Below, piece after piece: positions 36,163-44,671 of a DNA stretch of 64,000 bases. This DNA is from CALODP01 sp942492055 (GTDB lineage Bacteria; Bacteroidota; Ignavibacteria; Ignavibacteriales; Melioribacteraceae): assembly GCA_942492055.1 (NCBI GenBank), contig CALODP010000023.1, forward strand, positions 124,001 to 188,000, written 5' to 3'. Both the position numbers and the translations under genes were made by a program. How positions within the stretch are numbered: position 1 is the stretch's first letter; each line of letters starts with the position of its first letter. A model generated the notes under the pieces. That model was not told the DNA's origin. It made no database searches and saw only the letters and a list, made by a program, of their open reading frames with translations.

Positions 36163-37620
36163 ATGATAAAGAATAAATTGTTATTTATTATAGCTATACT
36201 CTTTATGTATAGTTGTACCGAAGAAGCACCGACAGACTACTTAGAAGAGTATAATTATTATTCTCTTAAGACTAAAGTTACTAACCTTAATAAGGATGGC
36301 GAAATTTCCGACGAGGAAGGATTTTTGGAAGTGGAAATAGTTGTTCCTCCGATTGATAACATTACCGGATTTGAAGTAATTATGGATTATTATGATGTCT
36401 GGGAATTCCCTGTTGTCGATGTGGCAATTCAAAAAGTAAAAATTCCGGTTACTCTTTTTAGGTATGATGAAGAAAATAAATTCAGATTAAGTGTGAAAAC
36501 CTTATCAGGCAGAAATACTCATAATATCTGCCATTCAAAAATGTATTCGGTAATTAAGAAGAGGAAAAAGCTTTTCGTTGAGCCGCAAACTCCTCTTAAC
36601 ATACTTCATGACGGAGGATGTTATTGTATTAAGTTGGAAAAGTTATTTCCCGATTTTGGAGGGGAATATAAAAAGGGGACTGTTACCGTAGAAGATGATA
36701 AAAACAACGAGATTATTTCATGTAGAGTTGTTGAGGATAGATTGGAGATTATTCCGAGGAAATATATTGGAGGGAATGTTGAGCTCAATGCAATAATTAC
36801 GGAGAATGGGTTTTCCGGTAATGCGAAATTGAATGTCCATGTTGATGTACCATGTGATACTTCTACCGTTAAAATAAATTATGTTCCTTTGAAAGAGTAT
36901 CTTTTCGGAAAATATAGACTTACAAGGGTCAGAAATGATAGAATGGCATTAGAAGAAATCAAGAAGATTGAGAAAATCAGTTTGTATTTCGGAATGTTCT
37001 TCGATTTCCCCGAGTTGAAATATTTTACCGGATTAAAAGAATATGGTCAATATGCTTCTTATAATTATTTGAATGATTCATTAGCAATAGAGATGGATTT
37101 TACAAATTGTGAATTACTGGAAAATTTGCACTTGAATTATCAGTATAGCTATGGAACTTCTGCCAAAACTAATGTGAGAATCAACAATCTGAAGGGATTT
37201 AAAGAATTATTTTTACATTGCGATTTTTCGAAACTGGAGGGCTTTGATGTAACAAATTATGGAAATCTCGAGTTTCTTAGTTTAGAGAATACAAGTGATT
37301 GTGATTCTGCCGGGAATAGCATTAATCTAGATTTTTCCAATAGCCCAAAATTATCACAATTAAGTGTGAATTGTGATGAATTGCTAATTGATAATTTTGA
37401 TGTCAGCCATAATACCAAGTTATCCCAAATTGAAATATGGGATTTCCCTTTTAATGAGATTGATCTAAGCAATAATGTAAATCTCAAGCTGATTGATGTC
37501 CATTTTAAGGATGATTATTGGAATTATGATAAAGATACTATTTATGTCTGGCAGTTACCTTTGCCAAAGGATGTTGTTGTGAAAAAGTCTTCCTCCGTTG
37601 TTCTGGCGGTAAAGAAATAA
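36163..37620 (+). CDS. Lipoprotein with a leucine-rich-repeat-like C-terminus
   Basis: 485 aa. The signal peptide ends in a lipobox (FMYSC, Cys18). The N-terminal half is beta-rich with no recognised family. Residues about 285-470 look like irregular leucine-rich repeats (ELLENLHLNYQYS, LKGFKELFLHCDFS, GNLEFLSLEN, PKLSQLSVNC, TKLSQIEIWDF), similar to solenoids of Bacteroidota surface lipoproteins. A 100-base piece of a paralogue survives in the pseudogene at 39187-39460, showing the gene was once duplicated together with its neighbours. A terminator follows at 37641. Confidence 0.7.
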   Translation: MIKNKLLFIIAILFMYSCTEEAPTDYLEEYNYYSLKTKVTNLNKDGEISDEEGFLEVEIVVPPIDNITGFEVIMDYYDVWEFPVVDVAIQKVKIPVTLFRYDEENKFRLSVKTLSGRNTHNICHSKMYSVIKKRKKLFVEPQTPLNILHDGGCYCIKLEKLFPDFGGEYKKGTVTVEDDKNNEIISCRVVEDRLEIIPRKYIGGNVELNAIITENGFSGNAKLNVHVDVPCDTSTVKINYVPLKEYLFGKYRLTRVRNDRMALEEIKKIEKISLYFGMFFDFPELKYFTGLKEYGQYASYNYLNDSLAIEMDFTNCELLENLHLNYQYSYGTSAKTNVRINNLKGFKELFLHCDFSKLEGFDVTNYGNLEFLSLENTSDCDSAGNSINLDFSNSPKLSQLSVNCDELLIDNFDVSHNTKLSQIEIWDFPFNEIDLSNNVNLKLIDVHFKDDYWNYDKDTIYVWQLPLPKDVVVKKSSSVVLAVKK

Positions 37621-37640
37621 TAAATATTGTGTATTAAGAA

Positions 37641-37674
37641 GGGGCGTTTCGGAGAGGAACAGCCCCTTTTTTTA
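37641..37674 (+). terminator. Terminator after the LRR-like lipoprotein
   Basis: GGGGC and GCCCC form the base of a hairpin followed by a long T run. The same sequence in altered form is at 39463. Confidence 0.8.
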
Positions 37675-37703
37675 TCAATTATCTTGTGACCGGCATAAAC
37701 CCA

Positions 37704-37912
37704 ATAGGAAAATCTATACAATAGATAGAACAACCTATAAAATTCATAGGAGTTCCGATAATTGTGATAGGATATTGTATGAAAATTATAGGATAGCTTA
37801 TAATAAGATAGGATAACGTATATAATTTATAGAATGTTCTATAACAGAGATAGGATAGCCTATGAAATTTATGGAATATCCTATAACGGAGATAGGATTA
37901 TGTATAAAGAGT
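37704..37912 (+). repeat. Third 21-bp-register array (ATAGGAT palindrome), 10 units
   Basis: Units start at 37704, 37725, 37746, 37767, 37788, 37808, 37829, 37850, 37871 and 37892; all steps are 21 bases except one of 20. The ideal core ATAGGATATCCTAT is a perfect 14-bp palindrome, and single units are imperfect versions. Unit tails alternate between A/T tracts (AAATTT) and purine-rich ACAGAG, giving a 42-bp super-period. It lies between a terminator and a lipoprotein gene. Confidence 0.88.
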
Positions 37913-38238
37913 GACCATTAATGGATTAAACCGAACTAGTGATTATGAAAGAATGTCTTCGTTTGCATGAAATGATTTCTCTAAATTAATGATAATTCTA
38001 AACTACACCAACTGTGACAAAAATATTATCTGTAGAATTGTATGAATCTATATAGGTAAGAACAGATGTTTAATAAATAATTTGATTTATAGTAAACATT
38101 ATCGGTAGATTATTGAAGAAAATATATTGCCAAATAATTCTCAGGCAATAACGTCATGTTGGTGCAAAACGGGTTTCTTTTGTCTTTCGAAGAACAAGCC
38201 GTTTGTTACCATAAATTTATATTTAAGAGGGGATTATT
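37913..38238 (+). other. Conserved leader region upstream of the lipoprotein at 38239
   Basis: No gene. It is similar along its length to 39778-40108, with an invariant CTACACCAACTGTGACAAA block and a closing ATTTAAGAGGGGATT ribosome-site region. Probably contains the promoter of the lipoprotein gene, since the terminator at 37641 separates it from upstream transcription. Confidence 0.5.
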
Positions 38239-39168
38239 GTGAAGAAGTTGTTATTTATTACGTATGGTATCTTTTTGCTATTACTCTTATGCAGTTGTAG
38301 TGATGATAGTATTCTTGCTCCTGAGGATTCGCAGAGTGAGGAGATTAGTAAGATTACTACTGTAGGTTCGGAAATATCGGATTTGAATTTCAAAGAGTTC
38401 GATTTGGTCTTGAATTACGGTAGCTATTATTATTGTCTGGATCGCAAGGAATATTTCTATTGCGGAGAGAACGAGTATTATACAGGAGCAATCTATTATC
38501 CTAAAATGGTATTGATTGATGGTTATCTGCATACAACATATACTTATTCCGGGATATGTAAGCTAAAAATCATTTCGAAAAATGAAATAAGGATTTCTCA
38601 TTTTAATTCTATAAACAACACCACATATTGTGATATCATTAAAGTTTTGTATAGGAACAGATTCGGAGAAGCTCATTATCAGGGGACAGACGGAAATAGT
38701 CTGAGTATAGTGAGTGGTAAGTTTCATGAAAATTCCTCCTCTGTTAACCACAAATGGGAAGTTAATCCGGCAATATCAGATTCGGATCTCTCCGAATTAC
38801 GATATAATGATTATGATTTAGTATTTAAAAAATATAGAATGGATTACTATTATCTTTTGTTTAAAGATAAGATGAATGGTGATCGGTTTAACGGGAAAAT
38901 GTATTATTTGGAGAAAGAGACAATAGACGGAAAAACTCAGAAGAGGTATAAGTATACCGGAGAGGTTTCCATTATCTTGCATGACAAATTAAATTTTCTT
39001 AATGTAGAATGCAATTCAAGTCTGGATATTGTAGAATACAATTCAATTAAAGAGGAAGTTTCTTTCTATCTAATGAAGCTTATGCCCTTTTGTCTTAACT
39101 ATTTCGGCGGATCTGAAATCGGGCCAGATGGCTATGAAAGTATAATACAATTAAATACTAAAAAATAA
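38239..39168 (+). CDS. Hypothetical lipoprotein, duplicate A
   Basis: 309 aa from a GTG with GAGGGGA about 6 bases upstream. Signal peptide with lipobox (LLLCSC). The body shows two similar halves (DLNFKEFDLVLNYGSYYY and DLSELRYNDYDLVFKKYRMD), each followed by GxxYYxKxxxIDGxxxxxYxYxGxxxL, so it is probably an internally duplicated domain. Family unknown. It is a close paralogue of 40109-41044 and arose by segmental duplication with the flanking array. Confidence 0.75.
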   Translation: MKKLLFITYGIFLLLLLCSCSDDSILAPEDSQSEEISKITTVGSEISDLNFKEFDLVLNYGSYYYCLDRKEYFYCGENEYYTGAIYYPKMVLIDGYLHTTYTYSGICKLKIISKNEIRISHFNSINNTTYCDIIKVLYRNRFGEAHYQGTDGNSLSIVSGKFHENSSSVNHKWEVNPAISDSDLSELRYNDYDLVFKKYRMDYYYLLFKDKMNGDRFNGKMYYLEKETIDGKTQKRYKYTGEVSIILHDKLNFLNVECNSSLDIVEYNSIKEEVSFYLMKLMPFCLNYFGGSEIGPDGYESIIQLNTKK

Positions 39169-39186
39169 ATTTACTGGAAATAGATA

Positions 39187-39460
39187 ATGATAAATAAAGT
39201 GATATTATGATTTTTTGATACTTATGACTGTTGTGTTATTTTTTAAGCGTGCGAGAACAGTACAAATGCACATGAGAGAACTCCTTCGGACACACTGTCA
39301 ATCTGTGCTGTTTTGCATGAAACCGGCTCGGAAGCATTGCAAAGAGAGCCGGAAAAAGCTTTTCTTTGAGCCGCAAATTCCTCATAACATACTTTATGAC
39401 GGAGGATGTCATTGTATTAAGTCGTAAAAATTATTTTCCGATTTTACGGGGGAATACAAA
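39187..39460 (+). pseudogene. Fusion remnant of a binding-protein gene and an LRR-lipoprotein gene
   Basis: Bases 39187 to about 39349 match the start of the binding-protein gene at 41066 (GCGTGCGAGAACAGTACAAATG is shared in part), with frameshifts. From GGAAAAAGC onward the sequence matches the inside of the LRR-like lipoprotein gene near 36560-36670. It then jumps to the copy of that gene's terminator at 39463. The junctions sit at short repeats (GGAAAAAG, then GGGG). No intact product is possible. Confidence 0.8.
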
Positions 39461-39462
39461 TT

Positions 39463-39495
39463 GGGGCGTTTCGGAGTGTAGCACCCCTTTTTTTT
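39463..39495 (+). terminator. Duplicated terminator after the pseudogene
   Basis: GGGGCG..GCACCCC stem followed by eight T; homologous to 37641-37674. Confidence 0.7.
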
Positions 39496-39526
39496 ATCAA
39501 TTGCCATAGTGACCGACATAAACCCT

Positions 39527-39777
39527 ATAGGAAAACCTATTCAAAAGATAGAAAATCTATAAAATTCATAAGAACTCTCATAATTGTGATAGAATTATGT
39601 ATCAAAATTGTAAGATATCCTATAATCGGAATAGAATAACGTATAAAAACTATAGGATATTCTATACATGAGATAGGATAACGAATAAAATTTATAAGAT
39701 GACCTATAACAGAGATAGGATAGTGTATTAAATTTGTAGGATATCCTATAATAAAAATAGATTTTGTCTAAAAAATG
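39527..39777 (+). repeat. Fourth 21-bp-register array, paralogue of 37704, 12 units
   Basis: Units start at 39527, 39548, 39568, 39589, 39610, 39631, 39652, 39673, 39694, 39715, 39736 and 39757 (one step of 20, the rest 21). Core variants include TAGGATATCCTATA and AAGATATCCTATA. Tails again alternate between A/T tracts and GAG-type ends. The flanks are homologous to the 37704 array, but there are two more units. Confidence 0.88.
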
Positions 39778-40108
39778 TTCTCAAAAGAATTAAAGCGAAC
39801 AATAGAATAGTGATTATGATAGATCTCTCTTCGTTTACACGGAATGATTTCTCTCAATTAATAATAATTCTAAACTACACCAACTGTGACAAATATTTTA
39901 TCTGTAAAATTGTTTGAATCTATATAGGTAGGGACAGATATTAAATAAATAATTTGATTTCTAGCAAAGATAATCGGTAGATTATTAGAAGTAATTTATT
40001 ACCAAATAGTTCTCTGGCTATATCATCAAGTTTGTGCAAAATAGCTTTTTTGTATTTCGAAGAATAAACCGATTGTTTCCATAAAATAATATTTAAGAGG
40101 GGATTTTT
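39778..40108 (+). other. Conserved leader region upstream of the lipoprotein at 40109
   Basis: Noncoding; duplicate of 37913-38238 with the same CTACACCAACTGTGACAAA block. Likely promoter region. Confidence 0.5.
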
Positions 40109-41044
40109 GTGAAGAAGTTGTTATTTATTTCGTATGGAATCTTTTTTCTACTTTTCTCATGTAGTTGTAGTGATGATAGTATTCTTGCTCCTGAGAATTC
40201 GCAGAGTGAGGAGATCAGTAAGATTACTACTGTAGACTCGGAAATATCAGATTTAAATTTTAAGGAATTCGATCTGGTCTTGAAGTACGGTAGTTATTAT
40301 TATTGTCTGGACCGCCATGAATATTACTATTACGGCGAGATCGAGTATTATAAAGGAGCAATCTATTATCCTAAAATGGTATTGATTGATGGTTCCCTGC
40401 ATACAACATATACTTATTCCGGAGTATGTAAATTAAAAATCGTTTCGGAAAATGAAATAAGAATTTCTCATTATAATTCTATAAACAACACCACATATTG
40501 TGATATTATTAGAGTTTTGTATAGAGACAGATTCGGTACAGCTCATTATCAGGGGACAGACGGAAATAGTCTGAATATAGTGAGTGGTAAGTTTCATGAA
40601 AATTCCTCCTCTATTGACCACAAATGGAAGGTTAATTCGGTAATATCAGATTCGGATCTCGCCGAATTACGATATGATGATTATGACTTAGTATGTAAAA
40701 ACTATGAAATTGGTTGCTATTATCTGTTGTTTAAGGATAAAATGAATGAAAAGAGGTATAACGGGAAAATCTATTATTTGAAGGAAGAGATAATAGATGG
40801 AAAAACTCAGAAGAGATATAAGTATTCCGGAGAAGTTTTAATTCTCTTGCATGGCAGTTTTTATTCTGGTGGTATAGATTACCCTAGATATCTGGATATT
40901 GTAGAATTCAATTCGATTAGAGATGGATTCTCTTTCTATCAAATGCGTCTAGGATGGTTTACTACCATTCGCTACTGGGGTTGTGAAATAGAGACAGCTG
41001 GCTATCAACGGAATATGGTTATATTGAAAAGAAAAATATTCTAG
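40109..41044 (+). CDS. Hypothetical lipoprotein, duplicate B
   Basis: 311 aa from a GTG with GAGGGGA upstream. Lipobox FSCSC. Strongly similar to 38239-39168 over most of its length (shared TVxSEISDLNFKEFDLVL and KTQKRYKY), with the divergence concentrated in the last 60 residues. Separated by 21 bases from the binding-protein gene, so the two are probably one operon. Function unknown. Confidence 0.75.
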   Translation: MKKLLFISYGIFFLLFSCSCSDDSILAPENSQSEEISKITTVDSEISDLNFKEFDLVLKYGSYYYCLDRHEYYYYGEIEYYKGAIYYPKMVLIDGSLHTTYTYSGVCKLKIVSENEIRISHYNSINNTTYCDIIRVLYRDRFGTAHYQGTDGNSLNIVSGKFHENSSSIDHKWKVNSVISDSDLAELRYDDYDLVCKNYEIGCYYLLFKDKMNEKRYNGKIYYLKEEIIDGKTQKRYKYSGEVLILLHGSFYSGGIDYPRYLDIVEFNSIRDGFSFYQMRLGWFTTIRYWGCEIETAGYQRNMVILKRKIF

Positions 41045-41065
41045 AAATAAAATTATCGGAGATAA

Positions 41066-42283
41066 ATGATGATGAATAAAGTGATATTATGTTTTTTGAC
41101 ACTAATGACTTTTGTGCTATTTTCAGCGTGCGAGAACAGTACAAATGCTCCTGAGAGAGTCTCTTCGGACACTTTGGCAATCGGGGTTATTTTGCCTGAA
41201 ACCGGCTCGGGTCCGTTGCAAGGAGCTCCGGAAAAAGTAGCGGTCAAATTGGCACTTGAGGATGTGAATGAGCTATTTGCATCCGATGAAGATATCGCAA
41301 TAAAAGCTGTAATTAAGGATAGCAAATATGACCCGTTTGAGATTCTTGCCGCATTCGACGAATTTGTAAAGAATAATATAAAGATAGTTGTATTTGCCGG
41401 TAAAAGTGAGAATTTGGTTGCTGTTTCCGATTATATTGAAGAGAAAGGATTATTAGTTATTACACCAACTTGCACATTAACTGATCTGGCGAAGGAGGAT
41501 AATATTTATCGATTGGTTCCTGGTGATCATTTCCAAGCGAAATCGACTGCACAAGTATTACGGAATGAAGGAATGGAAAAGTTGTTGATACTGAAGGCCG
41601 GAAATATATGGGGTAACGGATTGGCTTTCGGGTTGATGGAAGAGTTTAATAAAGAAGGTGGTTCATGTGAGAATGTAATGGATTATTATCCTGAATTTCT
41701 TCCGAAAGATGTAGAAGAGACACTTGTTGAGGCTGATGCTTTAGTAGGAAAAATGCTTGAGAGTACAGATTCTTCAAAGGTAGCTATTTCCAGTATTTGT
41801 TATGAAGAGGGGGTTGAGATAATGAAGATGGCCTCTGATTATGCAAATCTGGGGAAGGTTAAATGGTATGGCAGTGACGGATTTGTTCAAAACAAGGAAT
41901 TATTTTCGGTGCCGGAAGCGACGGAATTTGCAGCAAAAGTAGGGATGAAGTGTCCGATAATTTCCGAATTGAAGAGTGAAATGTTTCAGTCTGTCAAAAG
42001 CAGAATAAGTGAAATAATCGGATATCCGGCATATTCATGGTCAGTATTGTTATATGACGGGGTAAAACTAGCCGCGTTAACGAGATTGAATGATGAATAT
42101 AATCCGGATATTACTTCAGTGAAAAATGTTTTCGCAAATGTTCTTAAAGAATATGACGCAGTAAGCGGTTCGATAGAATTAGATGAAAATGGTGACAGAA
42201 AAGAGTATTCATTCGATTATTGGGAAGTAAGAAAACAAGCCGGTAAATATTCTTGGGAAAATATGTTTAGTTGGCCGAAATAA
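41066..42283 (+). CDS. Periplasmic-binding-protein-like lipoprotein (Leu/Ile/Val type)
   Basis: 405 aa; three consecutive ATGs, of which the second (41069) has the best spacing to CGGAGA. Lipobox LFSAC. The body has the type I binding-protein fold: IGVILPETGSGPLQGAPEKV, VFAGKSENLVAVSDYIEE, LLVITPTCTLTDLA and VKWYGSDGF. These normally bind branched-chain amino acids or amides for an ABC importer. No permease or ATPase gene is adjacent, so it may be a sensor or an orphan binding protein. A decayed 5-prime copy is at 39187. Confidence 0.82.
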   Translation: MMMNKVILCFLTLMTFVLFSACENSTNAPERVSSDTLAIGVILPETGSGPLQGAPEKVAVKLALEDVNELFASDEDIAIKAVIKDSKYDPFEILAAFDEFVKNNIKIVVFAGKSENLVAVSDYIEEKGLLVITPTCTLTDLAKEDNIYRLVPGDHFQAKSTAQVLRNEGMEKLLILKAGNIWGNGLAFGLMEEFNKEGGSCENVMDYYPEFLPKDVEETLVEADALVGKMLESTDSSKVAISSICYEEGVEIMKMASDYANLGKVKWYGSDGFVQNKELFSVPEATEFAAKVGMKCPIISELKSEMFQSVKSRISEIIGYPAYSWSVLLYDGVKLAALTRLNDEYNPDITSVKNVFANVLKEYDAVSGSIELDENGDRKEYSFDYWEVRKQAGKYSWENMFSWPK

Positions 42284-42310
42284 GATGAGTGAAAGTATTC
42301 AATATATGAA

Positions 42311-42340
42311 AAGGCTGCCAAATAATTGACAGCCTTTTTA
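42311..42340. terminator. Bidirectional terminator
   Basis: AAGGCTG and CAGCCTT pair around an AT-rich loop with T run on the right and A run on the left, between convergent genes. Confidence 0.8.
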
Positions 42341-42343
42341 ATT

Positions 42344-43393
42344 TTATAGAATAAGTTCAAGAGTATTTACACTTTCCATAGATGTGTGTTTGGAAGCTTT
42401 TACAGCTTTATTGTTTTGGTCTTTTCCGGTTACTTTAACGGATACATCCATTGTTATTCTTGACTGAGAATATTGAATTCTTCCGTCATCAACATTGAAT
42501 TGAATATCACCGCTACCTGAGACTTTAGGCTCGCTAAAGGAATAATGAGCTCCATCCTGATCCAATTCCTTCGGGCCATCCCATTCTACTCCTAAATGGG
42601 CATAAATATCGGCGATTTCTTTGCCTCCTTTTTCAACAAATCCTCTTACCTGGAAAGTAGCAATATTTTGAATTTTATAAACCATTATTTGGGATGGATA
42701 TTTTCTTTCCCAACCGGAGTTAACTTTTAGCGCTTTATCCGGAGTTATTTTGAAGAGTTGTTCGCACATCGGTTTGAGAGCTGTTTCTATAAATTGTTGC
42801 TGGAACATTGTTTTTTGATCGGAAGAAACAGAGTCGATAATTCCCTGAATAGTAAGCAATTCGTTAGTGATCCCTTCAACGCTTCCGATTTCCAGAATAT
42901 TTCCCGTTTCATTTATGCGAACAAGAAATGATTTGTTTTTCAAAGCTTCGTAATCAGCAAAGGCGAATCTTTCGCGAGAACTATAAAGAAACTTCGAGTC
43001 ATATTCAATCGGTTTCCCATTCATTGTCGCTTCGGCTGTAATTGCCTTTGTGAAGATTTCCACATTAAAATTACCATAATCATCGGCGGAGATCACATCG
43101 AGATCAAAAAGATAATTCACAGTTTGATCTAATTTGTTCTCAATCTTTTTTTCTCCGCTAAGAGACTCTGAAGATTTCATTTTGGTAGTAAGTTTATATG
43201 AAATCTTTTCTCCCGGAGTGAATTTGTATTTCAAGAATTTTCCACCTTCTGCGTTTGGAGCTTCTGTATTTGAAGCAACCGTCGAGTTCGGCTTATCTTT
43301 TTTTGCTTTAGTAGTCGTTTTTTCTTTATCGTTGCTACACGACATTAGAGCGATTGATAATAGAAAAACGGCAAAAAACTTTAATAATTTCAT
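42344..43393 (-). CDS. Hypothetical lipoprotein (DUF6263-like)
   Basis: 349 aa. Lipobox ALMSC, followed by a Lys/Thr/Asn-rich linker (about 20-50). The folded part (about 52-349) begins KYKFTPGEKISYKLTTKM and has long beta strands, including DAVNGKP-type hairpins (ATMNGKPIEYDSKF). This resembles DUF6263-type proteins common in Bacteroidota; function not known. It is 15 bases after the namZ-like gene on the same strand and so is probably the last gene of that operon. Confidence 0.65.
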   Translation of the reverse strand: MKLLKFFAVFLLSIALMSCSNDKEKTTTKAKKDKPNSTVASNTEAPNAEGGKFLKYKFTPGEKISYKLTTKMKSSESLSGEKKIENKLDQTVNYLFDLDVISADDYGNFNVEIFTKAITAEATMNGKPIEYDSKFLYSSRERFAFADYEALKNKSFLVRINETGNILEIGSVEGITNELLTIQGIIDSVSSDQKTMFQQQFIETALKPMCEQLFKITPDKALKVNSGWERKYPSQIMVYKIQNIATFQVRGFVEKGGKEIADIYAHLGVEWDGPKELDQDGAHYSFSEPKVSGSGDIQFNVDDGRIQYSQSRITMDVSVKVTGKDQNNKAVKASKHTSMESVNTLELIL

Positions 43394-43408
43394 TAATCTA
43401 TTCCGTAA

Positions 43409-44671
43409 TTAGTAAAGTAAATATTTCTTTCTGAGTTTTGAGAACTCACTCAAATCGGTTTTCCACGATTCGAAAATTTCGTTCGGTGATTTCCCATCGT
43501 TAATCATATTCTTCAAAGCTTCGCTTCCGTAAAGTTTATCAAGCCAATTTCTTCTGTATTCGAAATAATCAGGATAAAGAGCATGAATGGCGGCGACAAG
43601 TTTAACACCGAATTTCAAAGAATTCAACTTATTTCTATCTGTAATTTCGATTTTAATTCCGTGGCATTCTTCATCTTTGTATTTGGGATACATAGACATA
43701 TTAGGGATAGCATTTGGTGTATATGAGATCGGAGATACTTTAACCCCGGAAATTCCGTAAGAATTTAATTTTGCAATCAATTCATCCGATTTGATATATG
43801 GGGCACCTATTTGCAAGAATGGGGAATAAGTTCCACGTCCTTCTGAAATATTTGTTCCTTCCAGTAAGCAGATTCCCGGATAGATTATTGCGGCGTCGAG
43901 ATTAGGAATGTTTGGTGACGGTTTAACAAAATCAAGTCCGCATTCGTCGTAGAAATAGCTTCTTTCCCAATTCTTCATCTTAATTACTGTGATATTGGCT
44001 TTATTCTCGGAAGTAATCATTTTTTCTTCGTTAAAGATATTGGCTAATTCACCTACCGTCATTCCGTGAACAACAGGAATAGGGGCAATAGCTACGAATG
44101 ATTTGAATTCTTCTTCACGGAGAGGGCCGTCAATATAAACACCGTTAATCGGGTTCGGGCGATCGAGAATTATTAAAGGAATATTATTTTCAGCGGCCGA
44201 TTCGATAATATTATACATAGTTGAGATAAAAGTATAGAATCTTGCTCCGATATCCTGAATATCGAAAATGAGAACATCTACGTCTTTTAACATTTCTTTG
44301 GTTGGTTTTCTGATTTTTCCGTAAAGGGAAAAGACAGGAAGACCGGTTTTATAATCTTTTCCGTCCTCTATTTTCATTCCGTCTGGAGCGTCCCCGCGGA
44401 TACCGTGTTCCGGTCCGAAAAGAGCAACGATGTTCAGATCTTTTCTGGCGAAAAGAGTATCGACAATATGTGTTCCGTTGGAAAGAACAGCAGTATGATT
44501 AGTAACAATGGCGATATTTTTGTTTTTAATAAGATCATAGTTCTCAGATAGTAAGAGATCGGCTCCTGTTTTAACTGCAGGTACTTTCTTAATATCTTGA
44601 GAATCGGTTTTTGTGCCACACGCAACAAATATCAAAGCGAATAAAAGAATAAATAGAGAATTAAGCTTCAT
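43409..44671 (-). CDS. namZ: DUF1343 exo-beta-N-acetylmuramidase (NamZ-like) lipoprotein
   Basis: 420 aa. Lipobox IFVAC. The DUF1343 signature is complete: IAIVTNHTAV, ALFGPEHGIRGDAPDG, PVFSLYGK, LIFDIQDIGARFYTFISTM and ILDRPNPING. Characterised NamZ removes terminal MurNAc from peptidoglycan fragments in cell-wall recycling. The lipobox places it in the periplasm or outer membrane. Its start overlaps the preceding Nudix gene by 11 bases, so they are translationally coupled. Confidence 0.85.
   Translation of the reverse strand: MKLNSLFILLFALIFVACGTKTDSQDIKKVPAVKTGADLLLSENYDLIKNKNIAIVTNHTAVLSNGTHIVDTLFARKDLNIVALFGPEHGIRGDAPDGMKIEDGKDYKTGLPVFSLYGKIRKPTKEMLKDVDVLIFDIQDIGARFYTFISTMYNIIESAAENNIPLIILDRPNPINGVYIDGPLREEEFKSFVAIAPIPVVHGMTVGELANIFNEEKMITSENKANITVIKMKNWERSYFYDECGLDFVKPSPNIPNLDAAIIYPGICLLEGTNISEGRGTYSPFLQIGAPYIKSDELIAKLNSYGISGVKVSPISYTPNAIPNMSMYPKYKDEECHGIKIEITDRNKLNSLKFGVKLVAAIHALYPDYFEYRRNWLDKLYGSEALKNMINDGKSPNEIFESWKTDLSEFSKLRKKYLLY

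Noticed and set aside
39215..39427. 70-aa ORF as a gene
   Set aside because: It is the frameshifted join of two decayed genes; treated as a pseudogene.
12492..39777. CRISPR arrays
   Set aside because: Repeats are contiguous with 21/42-bp period, have no unique spacers, and there are no cas genes in the window.
36163..42283. Insertion sequence as the cause of the duplication
   Set aside because: No transposase or terminal inverted repeats were seen at the junctions; short direct repeats explain the deletions.
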